A DNA stretch of 64,000 bases from Lepturacanthus savala (GCA_030544235.1 CM060476.1:25198233-25262232); one strand, 5' to 3'; counted from the first letter of the stretch, positions 35,001 through 47,961 are shown. A program made the numbers and translations. Notes: generated by a model not told the origin, from the letters alone.

Positions 35001-37296
35001 GTCATATGCAGGCGCGGGGCCCTGAGCCGATCTGGTATCAGCCAAATTACGTTCTTTGTACATCAGCTACGTCAGTGATATCTAGTGGGAAAAAAATATA
35101 TTACACAGCCCCAAACATGTCTTTCTCAAAGCCTGCAGTGAAGAGAAAGGTTGGTGATGAGCACAGACAATTTCAGGACAAGTGGGAAATTCAATATTTC
35201 TTTGTGGAGCACAGGGGCACCCCGGCATGTCTGATTTGCACAAAGAAAGTTTCAGTGCATAAGGAATACAATTTGAAACGTCATTACACAACTAGACATG
35301 CTGAGGATTATGCAAAATACCAGGGAGATGAGAGAGCCAGCCGAGTGGCCAATCTTAAAACATGTCTACTGAAGATTTCTTTAAGAAAGAAATGAAAGAG
35401 AATCATGCAGCAGTTGAAGCTAGCTATGTGGTGAGATGATTGCTAAAGCAGGAAAGCCATTTACAGAAGGTGAATTTGTCAAAAAGTGCATGTTACAGGC
35501 TGCAAGTATTGTCTGTCCAGAAAAGAAAGGTCAGTTAAGGAACATCAGCCTTTCTGCCAACACCGTGGCAGAGCACATTTGTGACATGTCAAGTGACATT
35601 TATGATCAACTGTGTGAGAAAGCAAATTGTTTCAGTGTATACTCAGTCGCTCTTGATGAGACCACAGACATCACTGACACTGCCCAGCTCGCAATATATG
35701 TCCATGGTGTTGATGACAATTTTGAAGTGACGGAAGAGTTGCTCACAATAATCCCAATGCATGGCCAGACCAACGCTCAGGAGATATTTCACCAGCTCTG
35801 CGATGCCATTGAGAATGCCGGTTTTTCATGGAAGAGATTTGTTGGGATAACAACTGATGGAGCATCAATGACAGGGAGGAAAAGTGGAATGGTGGCACTT
35901 GTTCAAAAAAACTGGAAGAGGAGGGTGTGGAGGAAGCCATAGCTCTGCACTGCATTATCCATCAGCAGGCCCTTTGCAGCAAATGCCTGAAGTTTGACAA
36001 TGTGATGTCTGTTGTTGTGCAATGCATCAACCACATCAGATCCAGGGGCTGAAAACATAGAAGGTTCCGTGTTTTTAGAAGAAATGGAGTCAGAAAATGG
36101 GGACATGCTTTAGTTCACCAAGGTATGTTGGCTGAGCAGGGGAAAAATGTTGAAGAGATTTTTTGAGTTGAGAGCAGAAGTGAAAGTCTTCATGGAGGAG
36201 AATGGGGTGGCTGTTCCTGCGTTAAGTGATCCTATATGGCTCATGGACTTAGCTTTTCTTGTTGATATCACACATGAGCTTAATGTACTGAACAAGAGGT
36301 TACAAGGCCTGAGGCAACTTGTCAGTGCTGCCTATGACAATGTGAGAGCATTCTCCACAAAACTTATGCTATGGAAAGTTCAGCTATCTCAGTCAAACCT
36401 TTGCCATTTCCCAGCATGCAAGGCACTCATGGATGCAGGCATACTATTCAGTAGTGAGAAGTATGCTGATGCCATTTTGAAGCTACAGGAGGAATTTGAC
36501 CACAGATTTGCAGATTTCAAGACACACAGAGCCACATTTCAAATTTTTGCGGACCCCTTCTCCTTTGATGTGGAAGATGCCCCTCCTGTGCTTCAGATGG
36601 AGCTCATTGACCTGCAGTGCTACTCTAAACTCAAAGCCAAGTTGAGGGAGGTGAGTGGAAGAGCAAACAATCTTGGGCAATTTTTGAGAGAATTGACTCC
36701 CAGCTTCCCTGAGATTTCTCGAATGTTGAAGCGGACCATGTGCCTTTTTGGGAGCACATATTTTTGTGAAAAGCTCTTCTCCACCTTGAACTTCAGTAAG
36801 TCCAAGTACAGGACCAGACTTACTGATGAGCATCTTCAAAGTCTACTGAGGGTCTCAACTGCTTCCTCCCTCAAGCCAAATGTGGCCCAACTATGCGAGA
36901 GGAAGTGCTGCCAGACCTCTAGTAAAAAGTAGGCAAGAGAAGCCATGTTCAGAACAGTCCATGTTCAAAGTTTAATTCATGTTTACGTTAAAGGTTAAAT
37001 AACTGTTAATACTGTTAATTTAAATCTGAAAACAAAATAATTTCTCTTCTCACCAACTATATGTGGTGAGAGTTTCTTAAGTTTTTCTTATTTGCTGTTT
37101 TATTATTATTGTATTTATTTATTACTGATTGATTGATTTGTTTTCTTTATTCTTGATTTGTTTATTTATTTTGTGTAGAAAAATAAAAATTAAGATATTT
37201 GAGAACAGTGACAAGACCTTGAAAACCTTATGTGGCCCAGCCTCACCCAGACACTAGCTCCAGTGGCCCCCAGGTAAATTGAGTTTGAGACCCATG
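35001..37296 (+). mobile_element. hAT transposon (autonomous-type, inactive); right terminus defined, left not
   Basis: The right end reads TTGAGTTTGAGACCCATG and stops at 37296. Its reverse complement starts CATGGGTCTCAAACTC, typical of hAT termini. The transposase pseudogene lies within. The left terminus and target duplication were not found, so the start given is approximate. Confidence 0.75.
35117..36932 (+). pseudogene. Broken GTF2IRD2-like hAT transposase gene
   Basis: The reading begins at the ATG at 35117 (MSFSKPAVKRKV). It continues with a BED-type finger (CLIC, then HYTTRH near 35230-35300) and an RNase-H-like core containing SVALDETTDITDTAQLAIYV (near 35645-35705). Next is GITTDGASMTGRKSGMV (near 35838-35893), and last the C-terminal dimerisation region YFCEKLFSTLNFSKSKYRTR with LTDEHLQSLLRV (near 36760-36855). 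These are hAT transposase features, closest to the lineage captured in vertebrate GTF2IRD2-like genes. Damage seen: frameshifts near 35360, 35433 and 35910, and a stop near 36050 (after NHIRSRG). No intact protein is possible from this copy. The order and spacing of domains are otherwise normal. Confidence 0.9.
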
Positions 37297-38060
37297 GTAT
37301 AAAGTAAGTACTGACCTCCATCAGGCCCCGATCACCTGATAAGATGACTGGGGTCTGGATGTAGACAATCCTCTAAAGCCTGGCCATGGCAAATTAAGAA
37401 ATACAGTATAAAAGGTTAAAAATATGTGAATATTTTAATTATTCAGTTGCTGAACCAAAGGTCCTTGGTTCAATCAAGGTGGGCATGAATTGATCATATT
37501 TCATTGAGTTGTGGGCAGGACTATATCATCACATCTTCAGAGTATTTGCAAAAACCTCAGAGAACATATATAAGCCACACGAGTGGCTTATATATGTCAC
37601 TCAGTGAGTGGAGAGCAAAAAGACAGAAGACAAAAGCAGAGGAGGATTTAGAAAGCAGTAATATGGAGCTAGTGAAGAAGAAGAAGATCATGTGGCAGAT
37701 ATTTTTGATACTCCTTTTACAAGACTGCCTTTTCAAGTAAAAGTAGGAATTATCTAAAAAGGGTCAACCATCACCTAACTTACCAGGATTGGTTCAAGCT
37801 AGCAAGGGCTTTCATCAGCATTTTCAAGCTAGCAGCTACTTCCCTATTAGTGGCTAATGGCAGCCTGTGCACAGACCCAGACCCTGAATCACATATACTG
37901 TAGGCCTGAACCTACAATTTGCACACACTTTTTTAGCCATTAAGGTCAATGAAAAATGCTTGGACATAATTTATATAAAGCTTGTGGCTTTCCCATTTCA
38001 CCTCAGGAAGTGTTTGTTTTTTAGATTTGGCAGAAATATTGAAATTCACTTGTGCCTAAA
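37297..38060. other. Intergenic sequence, no feature recognised
   Basis: Short ORFs only, with a small inverted motif (AAGCCACACGAGTGGCTT, 37571-37588). Confidence 0.4.
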
Positions 38061-38759
38061 GCTGTGTTCACAGCGGACACAATTGACACTACTTTATCGT
38101 GCGATGGACGCAATTTTGTCATCGCTTTTTCTCTTATCATCCATGGCTCATGGATGATCACCACCATCACTGCGTTGTACTGCTTTGGAAATCCAAATCG
38201 CCACCGTCGTTTCTGGGCACAGGATACCCTCTGGAGGCACAGGGAGCTCGGCTGGTTTCAACGCTTCCTACAGCTCGGGTTAGCGCCAGGATTTCCAGGC
38301 ACGAAACCAACTACAGGCTCAATTTCAGCTGCCGATGGCCTGTCAATCTGTCTCCGGTGAGTATATTGGTGTTTATTGTCTCAAAATGAATAACGATGCT
38401 GCTCCCAGATGTAACCGAGTGCTAACTTGCTAAATGGGTAAAATTAGCGAACAAGCTAAGCTATCATAAGCACACGTTCATTTTTGTTTTGCTTCTTTTT
38501 CATCAGCACACGTCTACAACATAATCATAATGATTCATCTGATAATAAATGTGTTAAACAAAGGAATAATGCTGTTATCCTAATAACTTTTTACCAACTG
38601 AAGTTATCAAATTAAAAAATAATAAATACCTAGCCTAATACATTTGTATAGCACAAATATACATGAAATTCAACATGAAGTTCTTTACAACAAATAAATT
38701 ACATGCATTGTTTGGTTAAGCACTCTCACATCTGAAGCCACAACAATAAGCAGTACAAC

Positions 38760-38885
38760 TATCATATATAGTAGTGATGTCATATATAGTAGTGATGTCA
38801 TGTATAGTAGTGATGTCATATATAGTAGTGATATCATATATAGTAGTGATATACTGTATATAGTACTGATATCATGTGAGTGATA
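38760..38885. repeat. 18-bp minisatellite
   Basis: The unit AGTAGTGATGTCATATAT recurs about six times with small changes (GTATA, GATATC variants), decaying to the right. Confidence 0.9.
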
Positions 38886-39247
38886 CCGTATTTGAATTTT
38901 TGTCTAGTGTCTATGTGGTTATTTTGTATTTTGAGTCTTTACTGGAGGCCTATGTATTTGTTTATTTTACTCAAATATTGTTAAATGACTTTATAATAGT
39001 CAGGGTCTAAAACTGTAAACTGCCACCTTACGTATTACTGCATGTTCTACAACTCAGCTAAATTATGCTTACTGTCATATCAATAATACTATCATAATGC
39101 TATTTTAATGTTTTTATGATTATAAGCACACTAAACCATAGCATTTAAAATTGATATAAGGATAAGTTTCTTTTCTAGAACTTCAAACTAACACTTAAGT
39201 TTAGTTTATGTGAATCTGCACAGCCAGAATCAAAGTTACCGTACATA

Positions 39248-39415
39248 TTGTGGGTGGAAGAAAGAGAAGAAGAAAAGAATGAAAAGGAGGAAGAAGAAAG
39301 AAGAAAGAAGGTAAAAAAAAAGTCAGTAAGAAGAGGCAAGGGAAGAAAACAGGAGAATTAAGAAAAGCAAAAGAAGAGGAAGAGAAAACAAGGAAGGAGA
39401 GAAACAAAAGGTGGG
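39248..39415. repeat. Purine-rich tract on the + strand
   Basis: About 165 bp of nearly continuous A/G (GAAGAAAGAGAAGAAGAAAA and similar). Its complement gives spurious Phe/Leu/Ser reading frames. Confidence 0.85.
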
Positions 39416-39828
39416 GGAGTCTGACTGGCGAGAAGTGAATTTCTTGTCATGGGGACACAGCCAGTAAACTGTGACGTCAGGTGCATCCCAACACTGATTG
39501 GTTGTCGTGGCACGGTATAACGCAAATTTGCCTGGAAAGAAGGGAGATTTTCGCCTCTTCATGTCTAACGTGTCGAGAAACAGCGGGCATCACGTCGCAA
39601 AATTGCGTCCATCGCATCGCCCCGTGAAAATTCCCCTCTAAATCGCATTTTTCTATTGACTTTACATGTAATCTCGCTGCACGACAGCGCAAACTTTTGT
39701 CTGGTGTGAACACAGCAAGATGAAACAAGCACGAAAAATATTGGATTAGCAGCTTTATCTCTTCAACAGTAACTAACTATTAATTTAGATATTTTACTTT
39801 TATTCCAGCTAGACAAATATGTGAAGTA

Positions 39829-40682
39829 CCGTATTTTCTGGACTATAAGTCCAGGTACTGAGTACAAGTCGCACCAGCCATTAAATGCATAATAAAGAAG
39901 GAAAAAACATACATAAGTTGCACTGGAGTATAAGTCGCATTTTGGGGGGAAATTTATGTTGTGAAGCAGAGGTAATTAGGGGGCAATTGATTTATCCAGT
40001 GGGTGCCGCTGTGTGATCATTGTGGCCGGCAAGAAGATTTACTGAAGAAGAGTTACCACAATTTATTTGACAAAATCCAAAACCAAGAACAGACATGCCA
40101 TTTAAAATTTAAATGACAAACAATTTAAAATAAAAATAGAATAGAGGTAACAACAGGCTGAACGGTATGCTGACGTTACATGACACAAATGAGAACGTGC
40201 CTGGTATGTTAACACAACATAATAAGAGTTATTCCGATAACTATAGCATCAATAACATGATAAGAAGTTTGCAAAACCATCCGTGTCACTCCAAATACCC
40301 GCTAACTAAAACCCAATGAAATCTTCATCCTCGGTGCCACTTTTCATCAACTCCTCTAACTCTGGAGGTAGAATATGCGGCGCTTCCTCTCCTACGTCGC
40401 TGACGTCAGACATCATATTTTACTCCTTGCAGCTTGTAATCTGCAGAATATTTATTTATTTTCTTTTCAGTGCCGTTTTTGTTAAACCCTTCTCAGTGAC
40501 AATGTTGAAATTATCAACACAAGCCTAGAGCACCCTCTTGCCGTTCAGTGTGAAAATAACGTGAAATGATATACCGATAATAATGTGTTAATAATTTCAC
40601 ACATAAGTCGCTCCAGAGTATAAATCGCACCCCCGACCAAACTATGAAAAAAAAAAGCAATTTATAGTCCGTAAATATACGG
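39829..40682. mobile_element. Non-autonomous TA-flanked element (MITE)
   Basis: The left end CCGTATTTTCTGGACTATAA and the reverse complement of the right end CCGTATATTTACGGACTATA are inverted termini. TA dinucleotides flank both sides (39827-39828, 40683-40684). The subterminal regions repeat ATAAGTCGCA/ATAAATCGCAC motifs. There is no transposase. The TA duplication fits a Tc1/mariner-type or similar transposase. Confidence 0.8.
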
Positions 40683-42319
40683 TAAGTAAAAGGGTGATAT
40701 GCTCTTTCATTATTTTTTATTGTTAGATTATGACATTAGATTATGACATAATACATTTTACATTTTTGCTTTGTTACCCTTTTCTATTTTCCACTGATTT
40801 CACAATGACATCCCACAGAAAAACATGTTTTACTGTAATTCTCATGTTACTTTTTAGTGTGATTACTGCAAGCACAGTATGACACTGCAGGAAGCTGGTT
40901 ATGAGTTTAGACCAAATGAAGCTCATTGAATAGTCAAATGTGAATTCTATCATATCCATTGTATAGTGTATGTACCATAAATTGCATTACCCTCAACTAT
41001 AAAAGAGGAGAAAAAAGGAAAAAATTCTATACCATTTTATGAAATCTTGAATATACTGTATAACATGGCTTCATGAAACCTACATAAACAATGTTTTAGA
41101 TTTATCTGTTTATATTGTTTTGTCAAAAGAATCAATTTGAAGCAGAAACTATATGGTTCTGAGTGCAATGTAGAGTTTTGTGTTTAGAAATTTGAGAAAT
41201 TGAGCCACGGTTTCTGGAATTATCTTTAAATAAAAAACGTGTTCTCTGTTTGTTTGGCTTTAGTGATGCTACTTGTCTCATTACTGCCCCCTCAGCCCAG
41301 GTCATCTACACCAGGTCATCTTTCCCTCACATTTTATACAGGAAACACTGAATATGTATTGATCTTTTTAACATTGTTATGTTGTAGGAAACTTCTGTAG
41401 GAATGATGACTCAATATTTTCACTGATCTGACTGGTCAGTTGTCAGGGTTTGATCCAATCCTTTAAAGTGAGCCTACTCCTGAGCAGTTACTGTCATGCT
41501 GCAGAATGAATTCAGAACCAATCAGATGCCTGATGATGTTAAATAATGTAATCCAAACAGCTAAAGTGCCTAACACTGTTGTACACTACTATAGTTGTTC
41601 AGCATGACAAAATGTTTAATGCATGCTGAGAAATCCCTGTTTTCATTGGACATTTTCTACACTCATGAAGAAAAGGTTTATATGAGAAAGATGCCCCTCT
41701 CTTCCTCATTGGTATTCTCCCTGCTCTCATACATGCATGCCACATGGCAACTTGTGGTTCTTCGCTGTGTTTGAAGCTCTGTGTCCTGACTCAGTTTTTG
41801 ACCAGGTCAAATCTGGGCCAACACTGGGTCATGTGATGTTAGGGCAGAACTACAGCCTAGTTTACTGGGGTGAGTCATTACAGTTCCAGCAGAACCAGAA
41901 CATTGCCTTATCCTACTAAAAGAGAGCCAATAGTCTTGTACTCTTTTATTAACGCCAATATGTGCATGATTTGTAGATTTTAAGCTCTGCTGCCTCCCTG
42001 TGGTAGCATCACAAAAAGGATATGATATATTTGTTCAACAAAGAAAAGCAAACGTGCAAACCTCCCCTATTTCCAAAATACAGATTCAAATACACACACT
42101 TGCACATACACACACAGTCCTTTCCCTTAAATCAGCTTGTCTCCCCTCCAGAGGACATTACCATGGAAACATGGCATATAGGAAGGGACAAGTGAAAACA
42201 GGCCTCAGAAATCTAAGTTAGAATACCAATAACAAAGTGTGGGTAAGAAGCAGCCAATAATGACATGGGATTCCCCACAGGCTGCATTAATGGCCAGAAT
42301 TTCCTCCTGCAACAGCTCA

Positions 42320-42320
<1 letters not shown>
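40683..42320. other. Intergenic sequence, no gene recognised
   Basis: AT-rich, short ORFs, no splice-consistent exon and no repeat with defined ends. Confidence 0.45.
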
Positions 42321-42393
<73 letters not shown>

Positions 42394-42412
42394 ACACACA
42401 CACACACACACA
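42321..42412. repeat. (CA)n microsatellite
   Basis: About 90 bp of CA dinucleotides with one CATA interruption. Long His/Thr or Cys/Val reading frames across it are artefacts. Confidence 0.97.
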
Positions 42413-42924
42413 TAAAGAACCATTCCAAAAGCTGCATACATTTGTTTCAGTTAAAAGTGTCATTACAATCACTTTGTCACTAATTCCAAACCCTTGATGT
42501 CATTTTTTAAAACTCCACACAGCTCAAAACACTTTTTTTCACTTGCACAGAAATCTATGATCATTTGTCCATTGAAATAAAATCTCATGTTCAAATTGAC
42601 ATCAAAATATTATCATTTTCAAAATGTAGTTCACCTGTTACATCTGAGATGACTATTCATTGAGACCAATTAGGATGGAACATGAATCAAATGGACTACA
42701 TTGTCTATAGAAGTAATACTGTATTTCAACATCATTCTTTATCAGACACCGTTTCTATGGTTCCATGTACAACTTCTCCAGATCATACTGCACTGAGCAT
42801 CTATTCTGCACTGAGTGCTGCATGTTTGGTGTCTTTTTCTGAATCACTGAGAGCTAAAAAATGTTTAACTTTTGGCAAAAAGTATTCATTACTGTCAGTC
42901 TTTACCCAGCAGTGTAATCACAGT

Positions 42925-43545
42925 GGAGGAGGGGCGAGAGAAATGCCACAATGGCACACCAGCACCTCAACTTCCTCATGAGGCTGAGACGCGCCCGACT
43001 CGGGAGATCAGTTTTGGCGTCCTGCTACAGGTGTGTGGTGGAAAGCATCATGTGCTCCTGCATCACTGTGTGGTAAAGCAACTGTTCTGTGACAGAGAAG
43101 AAGGCTCTGCAGAGGGGGGTTAAAGCTGCACAGAGGACTGTGGGATGGAATCTATCGACTACCACAGACATCTACACCTCCAAATGCAGGAAACAGGCCT
43201 CCTTCATCATGAAGAACCCCACTCACCCTGCACACAGCCCGTTTGTCCCAGGACAATACTAACATCACAATCCGGCACAGAATGCAGTTGTTTTGCACAC
43301 CAGATCATAGCATTATACATACACTGTCCATAATTGCATATCTGTATTATATTTTACTCTGTCCATAATTGCATATTTTTATTGTATTTGCTATTTCTAG
43401 TTTTTAATTTTGTTTTATTATTTTATTTATATTCTATATTTTATATTTTTATTACTGAACATTGGGCTCCCCTGGGGCCAGGGAACCAAATTTCATTCAT
43501 CACATGTACATGTGCTGAATGACAAAGTATCCTTGAATCCTTGAG
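42925..43545 (+). pseudogene. Non-LTR retrotransposon 3' end (Rex1/L2-like)
   Basis: Translation in shifting frames gives QHLNFLMRLRRARLGRSVLA with SCYRCVVESIMCSCITVW, then KKALQRGVKAAQRTVGWNLS, and TDIYTSKCRKQASFIMKNPT with HPAHSPFV. This is the end of a LINE reverse-transcriptase ORF, followed by an AT-rich 3' region ending in TGAATGACAAAGTATCCTTG AATCCTTGAG. Two frameshifts (near 42960 and 43075) and 5' truncation make it non-functional. The 3' end retains the short-repeat tail expected of these LINEs. Confidence 0.85.
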
Positions 43546-43555
43546 CAAAGACTAA

Positions 43556-43745
43556 GGCTGCATCCAAAACTGCCTACTTCCAAACTATGTAGTCAGCAAA
43601 AAAAAAAAAGAAATCCATTATGTAGAAAGTCTGAATACCTGAGTTGGCTTCAACTAGTACATGAACGGTAGCGGATGGTTTACTACACCAGGTCACATTT
43701 TACAGTATGCAAGTGAACAACACTACGGATCCCAGAAGTCACTGG
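43556..43745. repeat. Dispersed non-autonomous repeat fragment (putative)
   Basis: The pattern GCATCCAAAACTGCCTACTT, CATGAACGGTAGCGGATGGT and ACACTACGGATCCCAGAAGT resembles a common fish MITE with 'chemically decayed' copies. The termini are not defined. Confidence 0.4.
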
Positions 43746-46609
43746 GAGGTCAATAACTGCAATAGAATAACTTTTCCCTTTTTTCCCCAAACTTTATTGA
43801 ACAATTCAATAACTACTAATTCAAATAAGTACCTCCACTTTGCATTCTTACATAAACTTGAGCGAGGCATAAGGAAGAAAAAACATCAAGATATATGTGA
43901 ATGTCCGGTGGTGTACTGTATGTATGAAAAAAGCAACTCCAGACAGAGCATGTATCTAATTCTCCAGACACTGTTCAGTGCAAATGAAAGAGGCTACTGA
44001 ATGTCTGCCAAAAGCCATCAGACACCCTGGAGCCTCCTGAAAGTGTTTAATCAGTCAGTGTTAACAACAGCGATTGTGTGAACTCCAGGCAGCTGATGGT
44101 TTCATTACATGCTCCCCGATGCCCACAATGAAGGAAAGATTTAATAACTACAGTGTGAGTAGCATATCCTCCAAGAAAATCACTCACAGTGAGAAGTGAG
44201 CTATCCATCAGCCTGAGAGAGCCTGGCCCTCTGACCCGGTCCCCCTCCATCACACAAAGTACGCATACATCATCTAATATTACAGACATGACACCCAAAT
44301 GTCATAACTGTGGGAACTCAGCGATGAGCTCTGTTGTAGCTCCCCTTTCCCTCAACAGCGTTTCTAAATTCACATTCATGAACATTAAATTAATTTGACT
44401 TCTGTGCATGTGGACTCTGAATCAGTGAACCAAACAGCTCATTTAAAAACACCTCTTGTATTCTCTTCATAGAATACACAGCCCAATACCCCAAGAACAA
44501 CACCTACAATTATACAGCATTTATGTTACTGCCAACAGACCAAAGAATTATATTTTTTTTTTTACATGTCTGTGTGATATATTATATGATTATGTCATCA
44601 CAATAATGACAGAAAGAACACTACTAGTTTAAATCAACTCCTACAGTCGTACAGACTGATTCATGGTTTCATTGACCTGAGGACAGTCTTTCAGTGAGGT
44701 TTATTTACTGGGAACAGGGTTTTATTTGGGCTCGGATATGATAATAGTTTAAGTGAAAATGTATGCATTGTTAAGTGCATTATGGGAAAACGTTTTGTAT
44801 TTTTTGAATGCGTATAAAGTAAGTGTATACATACAGAACCATTGCAAACTAGATGTTACCTCCCTTTAACACAGCAGTATTATAGTAAGCCCTAGTCACT
44901 TATATATGGGTGATAATGGAAATGGAAATCTACATAAGAAATGTGAAATAGTGACAGCTTTGAATTCATTCTGTGAGATGGATCAATGGCATGAATACAT
45001 GTTTTCTGCTACTAGACCTCAGTTATGCTGCTGTAATTGAAACACTGTCTGCTCACAATGTTGCAAACTATTATCTGCTTCCATGTCCACTCCTTTACCA
45101 AAGGCGTTCTGTGGATGAAGATCCAGCTACAATAGGTGCTTATTCCTAGTTCAACAAGTGTATTTGTAGTAATAACTAATACAATTGATGTGTGTTATAT
45201 TTGCAGTAGGTATAATTGGCACCTCACACTTACCTAAATAAGTACTTTACTAACCCATTTAAGTCTATGACTGTCATTTTATACTTGCATACTAAAAAAA
45301 TCAAACTCAAACTGAGTTTTTTTTTTTCTGATAACATGATAGTAGACAACTTCCTGCCTCTTCCTCCTGAGAACATGGAGAAAACACACCCTCCTAGAAA
45401 GAGTTGTTTTGTATAATTATAATATTTTCAAACCTAACATGTAAATATGTATGTATATATTTAATGATTCTCTAGAATATGCCCCACCAAAATAATAATA
45501 ATAATAATTTTGTACATGGGATAGTTTTTTTTTTGTGGAAAATACACGTGTCAGACATTAAAATGCTATTTTCTAATTCAGAGTTCAAAATGAAAAACAT
45601 AGATACATAACATGATTTTTAGTGACTCAACTGATATATTTATATATATTATATTTTTTTGCATTACACTAACTTTGAAAAAATGGGTTAAATGTACTGT
45701 TAATATAAGTAATGTTTGCTATGTGTGTTCTTTGAGTTTTCAGTTTTATAAAAAAAAAAAAAAAACACAATGTGAGGCAGCAATTTTATACAGCATGGTA
45801 TTGTGTTCTTTTGTCACAAGTGAAGTTTACACATTTCTATTTTCCAGAATGAAAAAAGGCTTACCTGAAAGATAGTGTGGAGAAAATACAAAGCAGTCAG
45901 CATTCTGGAAGAATTCAGACAGAGTGAGAAAAAGAGGGAAAGACAAGTATGTTCCCTCCTCCCCCCCCCACCACCACTAGGCTTCAATGAGCTCTAGCTT
46001 CACAACCTGTTGCTATTTTAAACAGATTATCCCCAATGGGGGGGAGGGGGGGGTGTTACATAACAGTAACCGCTTAACCAGTAGAGCCCCACACAGGTGG
46101 AGGACTTTACTGTATGTGCAGAAGCCAAGTCACATTCTGAACTAAAACTACAGATAATACACCTCAATGGTTCTACAGTAGCAGGGATATTTTAAAGATA
46201 TAAATAAGTCTTCCAGAAGCTTGTCTATAAGAGTATTTCCATTGTTTAGTTATTAAATGGCCATTAACTACTTTGATAATTGATTCATTGATTATAATCA
46301 TTTTTAGGAAGGATATCCAAATTCTCTGGTTCCAGCTTCTCAAATATGATTTTTTGTTTTGTTTGATTTAGTCTTATATGTAAATAAACTGATGATCTTT
46401 GTGGTGTGAACTGACAGTCTAAAAGACATTTTAGTTGCAATCTTCAGCTTCAGGAAATACTGATCAACATTTTACAGCATTTTATTAGTCCAGTGGAACC
46501 CTCTCAAAGGGTCACTATGTTAACAACCATTTTTTAATTACACAGAAGTGAAGAACAATCCACTGCTGCCAGTTTATGAGGTGACGTTAAATGCATTTTA
46601 TTGTTTTTT
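43746..46609. other. Intergenic sequence, no gene recognised
   Basis: Contains short homopolymer and AAT tracts, for example a C-run at 45961-45970 and a G-run at 46037-46053. No coding evidence. Confidence 0.45.
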
Positions 46610-46611
46610 AA

Positions 46612-46631
46612 GGGTCAGTGACAAAAATGTG

Positions 46632-46680
<49 letters not shown>

Positions 46681-46811
46681 AATGGACTTTTAAATAACAA
46701 GAAACATGAACACACAATGTACATTTAGATAGACCTGATGAATGTTTCTTGAATCTCTATTTTTAAGTTTTTGACTTTCTCATCTTGCCAAACATTATTA
46801 GTCACTGACCC
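46612..46811. mobile_element. 200-bp MITE with TTAA target duplication
   Basis: Inverted termini GGGTCAGTGAC (46612-46622) and GTCACTGACCC (46801-46811) are flanked by TTAA at 46608-46611 and 46812-46815. A (TA)n tract lies at 46640-46679. TTAA duplication fits piggyBac- or Kolobok-type transposition. A partial relative is at 21692-21796. Confidence 0.85.
46640..46679. repeat. (TA)n microsatellite inside the MITE
   Basis: About 40 bp of AT dinucleotides after a poly-A run. Confidence 0.95.
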
Positions 46812-46815
46812 TTAA

Positions 46816-47961
46816 ATTTTTGTATTGCCTCAGGACATGAGCGTCACAATGTTCCCACAGTTTAAAGTCCTTGTGACAGCAACATCATGAATCTTCTGCT
46901 TTATTTACAGGCTCCACAACAAGTACTCCAACACATTACTGCATATACAGAGCAGACACAAATATTTGAGTCATCAGTGAACACAGGAATAAGATGAAAC
47001 TAGACATTCCTCGTACTGATTATGTTGGACATCAGTGGATAGATTGGAAAAGAAGGAAGTGGAAAAATGCCAACAGGACAAAGCCAAATCACACCCTCTG
47101 CTGTATCAGTTATGGAACTACAACTTATTGTGTTTCACCTGCCAAAGAAAACCCAGCTAAACACCATTTCTTATCACTTTAACACATTCAACACATCAAC
47201 AGTGAAGTGTCCACCACATCCACTGCTACTGTTTTGAGCAGCAGCACGGGAGCAGTTACAGATAGAAACACCAATCAAGCCCCTCTAATAACTTATTCCA
47301 GCAGGGAGCCAAATAGTTCATCATCAGCTGTAAGGGATGCATTGACAGGTAGATACAATGGTGATGAGGATTTGAGAAAAAGCAGGGCTGGTCTGATTCC
47401 ATTGTCTCTCCCTCACTCTCTCTTTACCCCTCACTCAGACCACCACTAGGGCAAAAAAAATATATATGAATATTCAAATCCCAATTTTTCCATTTGAATA
47501 CCATAACAAACAAAGCTCTGACATATTAGTTAGTTTTTGTTATTGACAGATCTGGAGTAACACTGATATTGCTTTGGAGTCTGTTCCTATCATACCAGAG
47601 ACTGCTTTAATTCATGAAGTTTTTCCTGATTGTTTTTTTCTCAGTGTTTAGAGGTTGTTGGTGTGCAGTGTTTTCATATTGCTATTTTTATAGTACTGTA
47701 CTAGAATACTGTAGAAAGAAGTTGGAATTTTACAGACACAGTTTACAGCCTGCCTACTCAGTTCTACAGTACATTTTGGCTTTTGTGGATGCACATTTGT
47801 TCCACTTGATGCACACATGAAAAACTGCTCAGAGCAAGTGTCACTTCATAAATATGAATAAATAGTATAATAGTAAAATATTAATAAATAATATAAGACA
47901 ACGGCAGCAGTCAATCATTTATTTTTTCTATTTTTTGTATATTCTATATATGATATTTTCT
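46816..47961. other. Intergenic sequence, no gene recognised
   Basis: An open stretch at 47207-47449 (Ser/Thr-rich, no recognisable product) is the longest. No splice-site support. Confidence 0.4.

Larger units (their letters stand above)
38061..39716. mobile_element. Terminal-inverted-repeat element, ~1.66 kb, possibly PIF/Harbinger-like
   Basis: GCTGTGTTCACA at 38061-38072 is inverted at 39705-39716. A further inverted subterminal block occurs at 38103-38119 (CGATGGACGCAATTTTG region) and at about 39599-39616. The left end contains a reading with NPNRHRRFWAQ and GWFQRF, faintly like the start of Harbinger nucleases (low confidence). The interior holds an 18-bp minisatellite and a purine tract. 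No clear target duplication was identified. Confidence 0.65.

Noticed and set aside
38765..38885. CRISPR-like regular repeat
   Set aside because: The 18-bp units are contiguous, have no spacers, and lie in a vertebrate repeat. It is a minisatellite.
42205..42483. Long Cys/Val and His/Thr open frames on both strands
   Set aside because: They are translations of the (CA)n microsatellite at 42321-42412.
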